Below, piece by piece: positions 12,001-21,835 of a stretch of DNA of 64,000 bases (its first letter is position 1; each line of letters begins with the position of its first letter). The DNA comes from Armillaria gallica (taxonomy: Eukaryota > Basidiomycota > Agaricomycetes > Agaricales > Physalacriaceae). Under the pieces are notes generated by a model, which searched no databases, was not told the DNA's origin, and was given only the letters and a program-made list of their open reading frames with translations. The position numbers were made by a program, and so were the translations under genes. The stretch spans positions 1,433,501-1,497,500 of the forward strand of contig JBANDB010000019.1 in the NCBI GenBank assembly GCA_037576215.1, written 5' to 3'.

Positions 12001-13395
12001 CCCCCGTGTACCATCTGCACCATGAGTGACTTCCTTGTAGAAGTAATATATAGGATTGCGTTTCCTGCCAGCCTGAAGGAAGTGGTCATTATATGCATAT
12101 AGGCAGTGGACAGTGAGAAGACAAGATACCTTTCGTGACTTTCAAGTACCAGTAGAACTCGAAGATGACTGCACCTCGGATCCATTGTCATTGGAATCAT
12201 TGCCATGAGGAGTGCTGCTGTTGGAATGAGTAGATACCCATTCATCGTCCTCATTGTCAACATCCTCAATGGTAACCTTGTGTGTGGGTCACTTGCATTT
12301 TGAACCAGCCGCTATTTCTGGAACCATTTTGGATGGCATGATTTCAGCCAGCTGAAATGGACTCAGTGCTATGGTAAAACAGACGATGGAATTTGCATAC
12401 CTCGGAGTTGGGAACTGTGCCATCGGAACCTTCAGAATCACTTGAGTTGCTGCCCCCATTCTTGGTCTCAAAATCACTGTCCTCTGCATCGTCGTCATCA
12501 TCGAGATTCAGACCAGTCCCTTCACTGTGACTTGCCTTCTTGTTCTTCTTTTGTTGGCACTGTGGTTTCAAAACTACAGGTTTGATAGAGACCCCAAATT
12601 CATCCAGCTTCTCAGCCTCAAGGGCATCCTTCATCTGGCCCACCTTTCCAGCACATTGTCCATGGCCGAGAGATTCTGTTCAAGGTCAGAATGACTCATT
12701 GAAGTGCAGGGGACATTGAATGAGACATACCTGATACTTGGGGCTTCAGAGCAGCTTCAGGTCCTGCCATTGGTGTGTCATCATCTGCATTGTGATAAAA
12801 TTTGATTTTCAAGGGGGATTTCAGGTTTCTGTTGGCATCGAGGGCGCACTGATCTGTCATGATGCTCAGAATGGGCTCATAAGTCTGCGAAAAAAAGGAC
12901 TGTTATATACTCTTTCATGAACTCCTCTGGCTCAGAATTCAACCATAATTTGACAGGTGCACAGGCCAGCAAGGGGCAATTTATTGTGCAATATGTGCAG
13001 GTAGTCAAAGGATAAAACAGGAGTGAAGTAGAGGCAGCAGTAGCAGGCCTGGGAAATAGCATGTATTCTATGCCAGTAAGGGTTAGAGCTGGAGTAAAGT
13101 GAGTGAAAGAGGATTGAGTGGTAGCATTGAAGAGCTTACAGTGCCAGCACATTGTGGTACGATGTTAAGCACATGGCAAACACACATACAGCCTGATCTG
13201 ATATCAGTTATTTTTAGATACATACATGGCCGTCAATTACCGTATAATGGCCATGTTTGTATGGTTGTTAACAGACAATGGGATGTCCATATACCATCCA
13301 TCTCTGGGCCAAGTATTTTGCCAGACGGAACGGATACGGTACCCGTATTATGGCACCCATATAACTGTACTATACAGAGACAGTGCGAAGCCCTA
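9072..13395 (-). mobile_element. hAT-family DNA transposon (copy 1)
   Basis: Termini are TAGGGCTTTGCACCATACCG on the left and, on the opposite strand, TAGGGCTTCGCACTGT at the right. They are flanked by an 8-bp target duplication, GAAAGCGG (9064-9071) and GAAAGTGG (13396-13403), whose one mismatch is CpG to TpG. An 8-bp duplication is the hAT hallmark. The 4.3-kb interior carries a degenerate hAT transposase on the minus strand. A related but longer copy is at 58343-63516. Confidence 0.9.
9298..12920 (-). pseudogene. hAT transposase (copy 1), multi-exon and decayed
   Basis: Minus-strand pieces follow the domain order of a hAT transposase. An acidic N-terminal region with a KKNKK-type basic patch lies at about 12.35-12.64 kb. 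A BED-finger-like stretch (YYFYKEVTHGADG) is near 12.0 kb, and a helical segment EYIKKLEVAAENIVHAF is near 11.7 kb. The catalytic and insertion region lies at 9680-10294 with KLSDYYYKFDESLLYTWAAH and VLDPRISYEG. The C-terminal dimerisation block is at 9298-9664 with the SSGRDTISICHASL and LMLVKH signatures. Between pieces, splice-like junctions and frame changes alternate, so I cannot separate introns from damage. The enzyme would cut and paste the element through its TIRs. Likely inactive. Confidence 0.75.
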
Positions 13396-13403
13396 GAAAG
13401 TGG

Positions 13404-13929
13404 CCTGCATTTTCATCTACATGCACACACCAGTACACATTATAGTCCTAGTGTGTTACATGAAAATATTTTTAGGTCCATGACCACAGTTGAGCAGAGT
13501 CTGACAGCATGTTCAGACTTGAGTCTGAACTCTGTGACATGTTGTGACATCACATGGTCACACCCCCTTTGCTCTGGCCTGCTGGTCCATTTGTGCAGAT
13601 TAAAGCCTGGTAAAGCTGACCTTTGGTATACAATCCTGTCAAAATATCCCCTGAATTACCATTCTTTCATGTCCCCAACTTCTTCTGGTCTCCTCTCAGT
13701 CCAAGAAATTGTCATTGCAGAACTGATCTGCTGACATGCATGGTGTGTACTTGTGTAATGGATCTTCATTGCTCTGATGTTTTACTATCTAGTTCCCATC
13801 ATTTACATCTGTCATCTTAACTTCTGGCTCAAACTACCAGGTATCCTCATAGCAAAATGTGTATGTCTCTTTCCAAAGTAATTATACTGTCAATTTACCA
13901 TACTGAAAACTTGATCAAGTAGCATTTTA
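13404..13929. other. No recognised gene
   Basis: Open frames here (for example 13099-13734 plus, which starts inside the hAT element) have no recognised motif. The stretch lies between the right target duplication of hAT copy 1 and the exon-like segment at 13.93 kb. Confidence 0.35.
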
Positions 13930-14165
13930 GACCTTGATTATGATGAGACTGGCACAACATTTCAAAAACTAGCAGCAGAAATGGGAATGATGGAGGTAAG
14001 ATCATGATTATTTTCTAATATTGTGAGACTTACTCATACTGTATACATCTTCACAGAACCAGCATAATGAACTGTGTTATACTCTGTCAGCTCTGACTGA
14101 CAGCTTAAACTCATTCTTTACTGAGTCAACTTCCCAGACTGAAAGATGGAATCATGAACACAGAT

Positions 14166-15051
14166 TAGGGCTGCACGCCGTAACTGTACTGTACGGTTGA
14201 ATGGCTTCTGTGTATGGTATACGTGCTGAACCTGTGAGCTCCTCAAGTAGTACCATACAGTACAGCCATCAACAGCCATAATTCATGTGGCAGTGCTTCC
14301 TGACTTTAAAGTATCCTGGTGAGCTCTGTATCCGCATTCTAATACAAGGAAAGGTAGCTGACCTTTTGAAACAATCAATGTTCTAGACTTTTCAACATTT
14401 CCGACCCAAATTCACGCTTGCAGGACCCTATGACACCATAGCTGAGTCCTCCATGGCCATCTCAAGTACTCTAAAACAGGGATTTTCGGTCAAGACTAAC
14501 TTGGAGCATCTCAGCTTGGTGAGTACACTAATATACTATGTATAAAAGACTTGACTAGCATATATTTGAGTGAAAAACTTACCAGACCAAATACGGCCAT
14601 AATTATACAGACTAATGCTGACAGCACATCAACTATACAGTTAGGGATGTGCACCGTACCATTACGGATACGACTGTAACAATATGGCCATAGACCATAT
14701 GAAAAATCTTGCCCATGGTGTGGTACGGCTGATGCCAAATCCGTACCGTGTCCATACTGTTGTCTGTATAAGGATAGTTTCACGACAAGAGTGAATAACT
14801 GTCATCAAGATGTAAGTGTAATTTGCATTATTGAGATCATATTTACTGACCTCAATGACATTGAATGGTCCCCTACCATTCCCTCGACAACTGTGCTTCA
14901 ACTGTATGGATACAGCCATATTTTGGCTCATCCAAAGTGCTCACAGTATGGACCCGTATCCGTAGCCACCATACGTAGCTACCATGATACGGATACGGTG
15001 CACATCCCTATATACAGTATATGGTTCAGTTATGGATGGTGCGCAGCCCTA
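14166..15051. mobile_element. hAT-type MITE (outer)
   Basis: Terminal repeats TAGGGCTGCACGCCGTAACT (left) and TAGGGCTGCGCACCATCC (right, opposite strand) are flanked by a perfect 8-bp duplication ACACAGAT at 14158-14165 and 15052-15059. No transposase is present. The TAGGG-C ends match the hAT copies at 9072 and 58343, so it was probably mobilised by one of those transposases. About 509 bp without the inner element. Confidence 0.9.
14642..15010. mobile_element. hAT-type MITE (inner), nested in the outer MITE
   Basis: Left end TAGGGATGTGCACCGTACCA and right end (opposite strand) TAGGGATGTGCACCGTATCC, 369 bp, with perfect 8-bp duplication TATACAGT at 14634-14641 and 15011-15018. Its ends are closer to the hAT copy at 58343 (TAGGGATGTGCACCATAC) than to the outer MITE. 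It contains no coding sequence. Confidence 0.9.
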
Positions 15052-15230
15052 ACACAGATCAATTGTGCAAGGCATATGGAGCAGGATTGATTGCCTGTCA
15101 CACCTGATGCATTGCCTTATTGAGGTGCAAGAGCAGCAACTCACACTGCTTAACCATCTTGTCCAATGTGCAAAAGGGCCTCAATCCACCTCCCCAGCTT
15201 TCTACAGTGGACACCGGACATTCAGCTAAG

Positions 15231-15795
15231 GCATTGCCATTTTTGGGAATAGAGCGGCCATTGTTAGGGGTGTTCGGTCTGATAATGTTCATTGTCACGC
15301 AATTACATTACTTAATAATCACATTTGCCTTATCAGGCTTTGACACTTTTTCCAACATAGGGTTGACCTTCTGGATGACGTCGAAGAATATGCCATAGCC
15401 CCCTACTAAGGAATGTCAAATCCAAAGACCAGACGCCGAAGGGGAATAAATATAATTTTGCTGCATGAAACAGAGATGAATAAACAGGTAAAGCATACAA
15501 ATACACGGAAAACATTCAGGCCACAGAGGAATGACACATGTAAAGCGCAGAAATAATGTCAGCCTGTTGAGCCACATCGTCCTCCTGGCTCCAACTCCTG
15601 CTCAGAACCCGGTCCCTAGATCTTATCCTGATGTCTATAGACTAAGTATGGTAGCAACCTGTGACCGACGTTGATGTGGATATCCCCATCGCAACAAGCC
15701 GAACTTGCAGGAGGCCATGAACTTGGGCACTTGCATGTAACTTGCAACTGGAAAAAGTCAACTTGCACCCACCTGAATTTTTACATGCTATTATA
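15231..15795. other. No recognised gene; ends in a partial TIR-element terminus
   Basis: 15241-15640 has no recognised feature. From about 15720 to 15794 the sequence (AACTTGCACCCACC, then TTTTTACATGCTATTATA) matches the right terminus of the small TIR element family, so a truncated copy ends here, abutting the next element. Confidence 0.45.
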
Positions 15796-17567
15796 GGTGT
15801 AATAACGTCCAAAAAATCAGCTACAACAAGTGACCAATTTTGATCACAAGTTCACTGCCACACATAGCACAACAACGCGACTGTGTTACCAACTTCCACA
15901 TTCAATCCTTGCACAACGCAAGCTTACGCCTATCCCTACTTCACAAGTTCAGTTTTGTCTTAGATGTTCCTGCAAGTTTTGTTCTCTGCTTCAAAGGAGT
16001 GTTACACAAGTTTGTCGAGGTGTTGGACTTGCAACTTGAACTTAGTGGTTTGCCGGTTTCACATTGCTCGGCTACATTCTCAGTAATGGCAAGAGTACAA
16101 GCTGTCAACAAGGACGTCTGTTTTGTTATACTTATTTTGTGGAACGCCTGGGAACGCTGTGATTTTTTTATAGATGTGAATCCCAGTTTGCCCCACTGCC
16201 TGTAAACCACCATCTTCCGAGTCTCACGCTCGACCTTTACCATGGCATTCAGGCTTCCAGTTTCACGCCTCGGTCCATGTCGCGATCTCAAAAGGTGCAA
16301 CACAAACTGCAAGCATTTTTTTCCCGCTGGAAATGTTGATATGGAAGCAACGACTATCCCAGCAAGCATGGTCTATCTTTTTTGTGAATGTTCTGCAACT
16401 GCCCATCTACAGGTAGTTTCTTTCCACATATTATGCTTCAATCATGCTGACTGCCATGCACCCCACTTCCTAGAGGAATGTCCCTCCTGGAGAGCCGTCT
16501 GAAGATCCCGGATGGGAGACCAAATCATCGAGACCTGCAACGATGTGTTACCAAAGATTCCCCATTATTATTGAAGATGTACCCATGGTGCATGGAACCA
16601 TCATCAGCTTCAAACAGAGCATTACAAGACCCCTGTCGCAATATACGAGTTTAGCTGAGAAAGAGCTATTTGATGTGGATACTGGACAGGTGATCCCGGA
16701 GATAGTGTTGATGAGGTCAGAAGAGATCCGTACTATGGTGTCGATGGGGATATCAACAATAACCATCCTTTCGCTCCTCCAGAGGTGGACCAGGCCATCA
16801 ACGAAGAAGACGAGACCATCGTGGCTCTAAATGACGATGAGGATATCAAGTTCGTGAAGGAGTTGATGGGAAATTTTGATTTTGAGGCGGAAGATTCAAA
16901 TTGGGGCATAGAGGTATATTGTGAGGCAGTGGTTAGACTTTCAGCAATAGTTGAAGCTCACAATGGAACCAATCATTAGTTTTTATGTACCTATCTCAGA
17001 CCACTTTCTGACAGCTTGCCGTAGCGTTATGATTTGTTAACGGACACATATTCGTTATCAACTTTGATACCTACAATTACTTACTTGAAGTCACAAAACC
17101 GGACTCCAAGTCTCCAGTGGTCTATGGATAATATAAGTCATTATTCATGCAATAGTCGGACCAAAAAGTAGGCCCTACAGATCTCAGAGACTTTATTTTT
17201 CAACATAAATTATTCATATTGGTGTTCTCTTGATCCTTGCAGTTGTAGGTATGTTCGAGCACTGGGGATTCCCTGATTGGCAGAAAACAGCATGCCCAAT
17301 AAGGGAATGCTGACTGGACAAGACAAGGGTAACAGAATTTCCATCATGGCTTAAGAACCAGCCATACTTGAGTGAATGACGCCTGACAACTAGAAACATG
17401 TGAGCTACCACATTTTCCAACTTGTGTCTGAATTTGGTAACTTGTGATAACCAAACGATTTAACTTGTGGATTAGTAACTGATGTACAACATGCGAAAGT
17501 AGATAATCATCGACTTGCAGAGACTATACTTACTTGTTGCTAGCTGATTTTTTGGACGCTATTACGC
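15796..17567. mobile_element. Long member of the TIR element family (about 1.77 kb)
   Basis: The left end GGTGTAATAACGTCCAAAAA and the right end, read on the other strand (GCGTAATAGCGTCCAAAAA), form terminal inverted repeats; both continue into ATCAGCTA and CAAGT. The interior is longer than in the roughly 0.8-kb copies. It contains unrecognised frames (15840-16205, 16543-16830, 16785-16979), one of them acidic (NEEDETIVALNDDEDIKFVK). No transposase motif was seen. It may carry captured host sequence. Confidence 0.5.
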
Positions 17568-18381
17568 TATGGACATGCAAGTGCCCAAGTTTGTCTCCTC
17601 CTGCAAGTTGAGTGGTTTCTGTGGAGATATACACATCATCACCATAAATGTCAGGATAAGGTCTGGGCAGTGGGGACTGGGCTCTGAGCAGGAGACAGAG
17701 CCGTTAGGACGATATGACGGACATTGTTTTTGTTTTAGTACCTATTTAACATGATTATTGGCTCTGTGGGCCATTGTCGCCCAAACTCCTTCAGCGCATT
17801 CATCTACTGTACCTATTTATTCATCTCCATTTCACAGGACGAATTTATATTTATTCTCCCTCTGGTCTAGTCTTTAGATTTGAGATTCCTTAGTAGTGGG
17901 TTATTTTTGTGGCTTCGAATTCAAGGCATGCATGCAGTCTGTGCCTTGATATACCTTAGAAATGGCATATCTTTCGACGCCGTCAAGGCGTCAATCCCAG
18001 ATTGGAATGTTCTACCCTATGCACATTGCAGACTGCGAGCCAACTGACGAGATATTGAGCTCAGTGAAATGCACTGAGAACAAAATTCTAATTTCTAGAC
18101 AGTTAAAGGGTGTACGGTACAACCGGCTGAACGACGTAGGTATCGTATTCCTTCCCTGAAATTTAGAATTTATCCTTGATTTATACACTGCATAACAAAT
18201 AATCAGTACCCGGACAGTGAGACAGAGATCTACATACATATCACGGTCCCGATCCGATCCCAAAATTATAGCCAACAGCAAACCTGTGTACAAGGATCCT
18301 TAACTTGCACCCTGAAACCTAACTTGTGCCCAGAAAAAGTACACTTGCACCTGTCCGATTTATTACATGCTATTACACCCA
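17568..18381 (+). repeat. TIR element, 5'-truncated copy
   Basis: The interior is collinear with 18384-19178: GTACCTATTTATTC, CTTCGAATTCAAGG, GTGCCTTGATATA, ATATCTTTCGAC and GAACAAAATTCTA occur in the same order. It ends ATGCTATTACACCCA at 18381, followed by TA. The left terminus is replaced by the junction with the preceding element. Confidence 0.65.
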
Positions 18382-18383
18382 TA

Positions 18384-19178
18384 TGGGCGTAATAGCGTGT
18401 AAAGAATCAGGTGGGCGCAAGTTGACTTTGCCTGGTTGCAAGCCTTTAGTTTTTTTTAAGTGCGCAACTTCGTATCCCTCACAAGTTATGTCTTTTCTGG
18501 GTTCGGAGCAGAAGTGTCGGAGTTCGGAGTCAGGATGATGTGGCTCAGCAGGCTGATAGCTATTAGCAGTATTTCACCGCTTAACACGAGTCTTTCCTCC
18601 GTGGTCCAAGCTCCAACGAATTCATCTGATTCACCTATTTATTCACCTCTGTGTCATGCAATGAACTAATATCTATCTGCTTTTGGTGTCTGGACTTCGA
18701 ATTTGAGGTTCCTTAGTAGCAGGCTATCCTTATAGGTTTGAATTCAAGGTATGCATGACCTTTGTGCCTTGATATATTTTGTAACCGGTATATCTTTCGA
18801 CACCTAACCCAGGATTCAAACGCTCTGCACTGTAGAGACTGCGAGCCGACGAGAAATTGATCTCAGTGAGATGTAGTGAGAACAAAATTCTATGCAATAT
18901 GACTGGCTGTCAGTGGCTTAACACGTATTCCTTCCGAGTCCCAGAAATCCGGAATTTATACAGTACATTACGAATGATTAGTACCTGGCCAGCCCGACAG
19001 ATATCTACATATTGTGGCCCAGGTCCTATTCCCAAAGTGTACCCAACAGCAAGCTTGCGTAAAAAAAGTCCCTCAATTTACGGGAGGATATTTAACTGAA
19101 CTTGCACCCTAAGAACCAGCTTGTGTCGAGAAAAGGTCTACTTGTACCTATCTGATTTATTACCCGCTATTACGCCCA
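18384..19178 (+). repeat. TIR element, complete copy (795 bp)
   Basis: It begins TGGGCGTAATAGCGTGTAAA and ends (other strand) TGGGCGTAATAGCGGGTAAT, giving inverted ends of about 20 bp with GTGGGCGCAAGTTG-like continuations. TA is present on each side (18382-18383, 19179-19180), consistent with a TA target duplication. No coding sequence. Superfamily not assigned: the TA suggests Tc1/mariner-like or PIF-like mobilisation, but that is inference. Confidence 0.7.
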
Positions 19179-19180
19179 TA

Positions 19181-20018
19181 TAATAGCGTCCAAAAAATCG
19201 GGTAGACGCAAGTGGACATTTTCCGGACACAACTTGACCAATCAAGCGCCCAAGTTGACTTAGGCTTTCATCCTCCCGCAAGTTAACTGATTTTCCAATT
19301 AATTCTATGAATACAGAATATGTACATCAGCGGACAATTGATATCGTAGTCTCATAGACGTCCGTGCAGGTCGCGAGAGGGATGAGGTGGTTGAACAGGC
19401 CGACATCATTTCGGTGGCTGCCATGAGCCTTGGCTTCATTGTTTTGGTGGATTGAACTCATTAAATTTTAAGCCTTGTATCCGTTGCCTTCACCGATTTC
19501 TTCGTCGTCGTTTCATGCATGGAGACTAACATCAGATTTCTCTGTCTTAGGTATTGACAATGGTGGTTTGTTGCTCAGTAGCAGGTCTTGTTCAGAATCA
19601 AGGACATGTATGTCTTTTGTGCCATGATTTACTTCAAAACTGGCGTACATTTTGATATCGTTCTGATAGTTAATCAAGCATTCAAATGCTCTTCGAACCA
19701 CCACAGATTGAGCTCAAAGAAGGCTCAACGAGAACGAGATTGCAGATGGTTCAAGGGTTCATGATAAAGCCTACTGAAAGGCATAGGTACTAGGAAGGAT
19801 TACATATCCAACCTCAGCAGGTGTTAGCTGTCGGTGCGGAGATTCGCCTAAGTCACGGGTTTCTTATTTGGAAGCTGTAGGGAACAACATCCTTCAAGTT
19901 GTGTGAAATGCCTCTTGACTTAAGGGAGGATGCAAGGGAACTTGCGCACCAATAATTAACTTGTGCCCGAAGAAATACCACATGCACGCATCGGAATTTT
20001 TGGATGCTATTACGCCCA
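19181..20018 (+). repeat. TIR element, third copy in the stack
   Basis: It begins TAATAGCGTCCAAAAAATCG directly after the TA of the preceding copy and ends GGATGCTATTACGCCCA at 20018, followed by TA. The interior is a diverged version of the same body. Its right end abuts the C-terminal coding part of the F-box relic. Confidence 0.6.
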
Positions 20019-20023
20019 TATTG

Positions 20024-21347
20024 TTAAACTCTTCGAACACGACGCAAAGGCTCCTCAGGAAGGGTACCAAGGGGTAGCAGACTGACTCATCCATCGATTC
20101 CGCATCCTCCAGTCCGTCCGAGAGCAATTCCACACCTGTATCATAACTTTCATCCCATTCGTTGAACTGAATCGCAAAACCTCCACAGGATTGTTGTCAA
20201 CGATGGTTGTATCGACAACAGAGAGTTGAATCAGCGATTAGTGAGAGTAGCGAATCAAATTTCACAGTGCTACGATCACACCGTTTGAGAGGTTGATGGT
20301 CAGCTGGTCTCTGTCTTTGTCATAACCGGCCGTAAGAACAAGATCACGCAAAGCTGGTAGCGTAATGCTCCGCAGGCAGGTCGTCGATGATACAACAAGG
20401 GACTGTATCAATTGGCTGATGGCGCGAGGAGGAGGTAATTGCGATCCAATGGGTGGTGGCATACCAGCATAGCCATGGTATGAAAGTGAGAGGAGGTCCG
20501 GAGATGATTCCACGAAGACAACATATTTCTGCGTGAGGTAATCACCTGCAAATAAAATAGTCGTTCGTCGTGAAACGAGACTAGACTGGCTGTAGGGAAA
20601 TAAATTTGGACCTCAGGATGCATGTTTTTCAGCCGTAGACGTATCAATCTTGGGGACATTTCGAAGGTTGTGATAGGGCCTGATTAGCGCCTAATATTCC
20701 CCTAACACTGCAAATGCGCGTCGGTGAGCCAATCAACTTTTCCATGAAGTACAGAAAGACGTGGCAGACAGGACCGATGGACGACGAATTCGACTCTTCT
20801 CCATCATCGAAGCAGCGTCGCAAAAGCACATGTTTCAGCATTCCGACTAATTCTCCATTGAGATGCCGGCCATTCATTCAGTCTCGCGGAGCTTGGATAG
20901 TCGTCGTTGCCCATAACTCGGGGTAGAGCGTACGGACGACGTCCCTCCATAGTCTGCACACTTTCCCAAGATACCATGGGCTCTGCAACATTGAAAACGT
21001 TGAATCTACCGACGTGAGTTTCCTCAGGATCATTGACCGCCGTCCAAGTGTGATGTAAGATCTCCATTATTATCTCCGCTGGTACTCGTTGTATGGGAGA
21101 CAGCTATAATCATGCTGGAGACACCGGACCCCAGCCATTCACGATTCAAGAGACGCAACTGCGTTCCCGAGCAAGTCAATCGCTGCCTGAATTTCTCGGC
21201 AAGTATCCTCCAAAATGGTTGTTGATGCCTTCAGGTTGACGGATTGCAGCGGTGACAGCAGGTCATTCGAACAGAGAAAGGCGAGATGGTCGATATCCAG
21301 TCAAATTGAGCTATGAGCTCGTCAAGGGGAGCCCGTGCCGATTCCAT
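20024..21347 (-). pseudogene. F-box / leucine-rich-repeat protein relic
   Basis: A minus-strand gene can be followed in pieces. A helical N-terminus (MESARAPLDEL, later TILEDTCREIQAAIDLLGNA) lies near 21.2-21.35 kb. The F-box-like block IIMEILHHTW and GKVCRLWRDVVRTLYPELW lies at 20.9-21.1 kb. An LRR-like stretch follows at 20.6 kb (MSPRLIRLRLKNMHPE), then LLSLSYHGYAG and LRSITLPALRDLVL at 20.26-20.5 kb. The C-terminus CYPLVPFLRSLCVVFEEF lies at 20.02-20.13 kb. In this family the F-box recruits Skp1 to an SCF ubiquitin ligase. Frame changes and a TGA after PRD show it is broken, although some breaks may be short introns. The 3' end runs straight into a TIR element at 20018, so the insertion removed or displaced the tail. 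Confidence 0.7.
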
Positions 21348-21727
21348 GGTCGATGTAAGAGTGGTGGCCATTGGCGCGCAAAGGCCCTCTGTTAGAACAC
21401 GTCAGTGTTCGTTCAGAAAAAGAGGTGCAAGTACAAACGCACACTTTCGAAAGGCAGCTTTAGATTCTTGTTTACGAGCCATGAATTTACTAGAGATGGA
21501 AGACAAAGGGAACAGTTATTTGAATCCCGATGATGTGTCTTCACGTGTCATTGGCACATCGCGTGGTACCTCCCATGGCAACGAAAGCAATGCGTCCCAT
21601 GAAATCCCTAAGATTTGTGCCCGTAATGTTTACCCGACAGTAACCGCTTCAAATCCAGAATTCTGCGGCAATCCAATCCATCGCAGTCGACGTCGAACAG
21701 GTAGTGCACCTGTACTCTGAAGGACAA

Positions 21728-21835
21728 CAAGCCTATGCCCCATGTCTTCGTCACGATTGCCAGACCCTCGTACCTCGGGTCCTGGCAACCTGACTGCGAC
21801 ACGGGGCTTCGGCTTGTTGGGGCCCGCCCCAAACC
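21728..21835 (-). other. Helitron 3'-terminal rod hairpin (best-preserved copy)
   Basis: Read on the minus strand, a TTGGGGCGGGCCCCAA hairpin is followed by a long bulged stem. Paired steps are CAAGCC with GGCTTG, GCCCCGTGTC with GACATGGGGC, GTCA with TGAC, TTGCCA with TGGCAA, and GACCC with GGGTC around loop GAGGTACGA. The last base of the stem is the last base of the transposon. Confidence 0.7.

Larger units (their letters stand above)
13930..15230 (+). pseudogene. Unknown spliced gene fragment interrupted by two nested MITEs
   Basis: An exon-like frame (LDYDETGTTFQKLAAEMGMME) reaches GTAAGA near 13.996 kb. A plausible 60-nt intron ends ACAG near 14.056 kb, and a second exon follows (NQHNELCYTLSALTDSL) to 14165. 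Removing 14166-15051 and one copy of the duplication ACACAGAT keeps the frame open: HEHR continues as SIVQGIWSRIDCLSHLM, then LIEVQEQQLTLLNHLVQ, and stops TAA near 15.23 kb. The leucine/glutamine pattern suggests a coiled coil. No family is recognised. The retained frame across the insertion suggests it was coding when the MITE landed. Confidence 0.45.

Noticed and set aside
21313..21720. Plus-strand frame of 135 codons as a gene
   Set aside because: Its first part is antisense to the F-box N-terminus and the rest has no recognised motif; no splice or start evidence.
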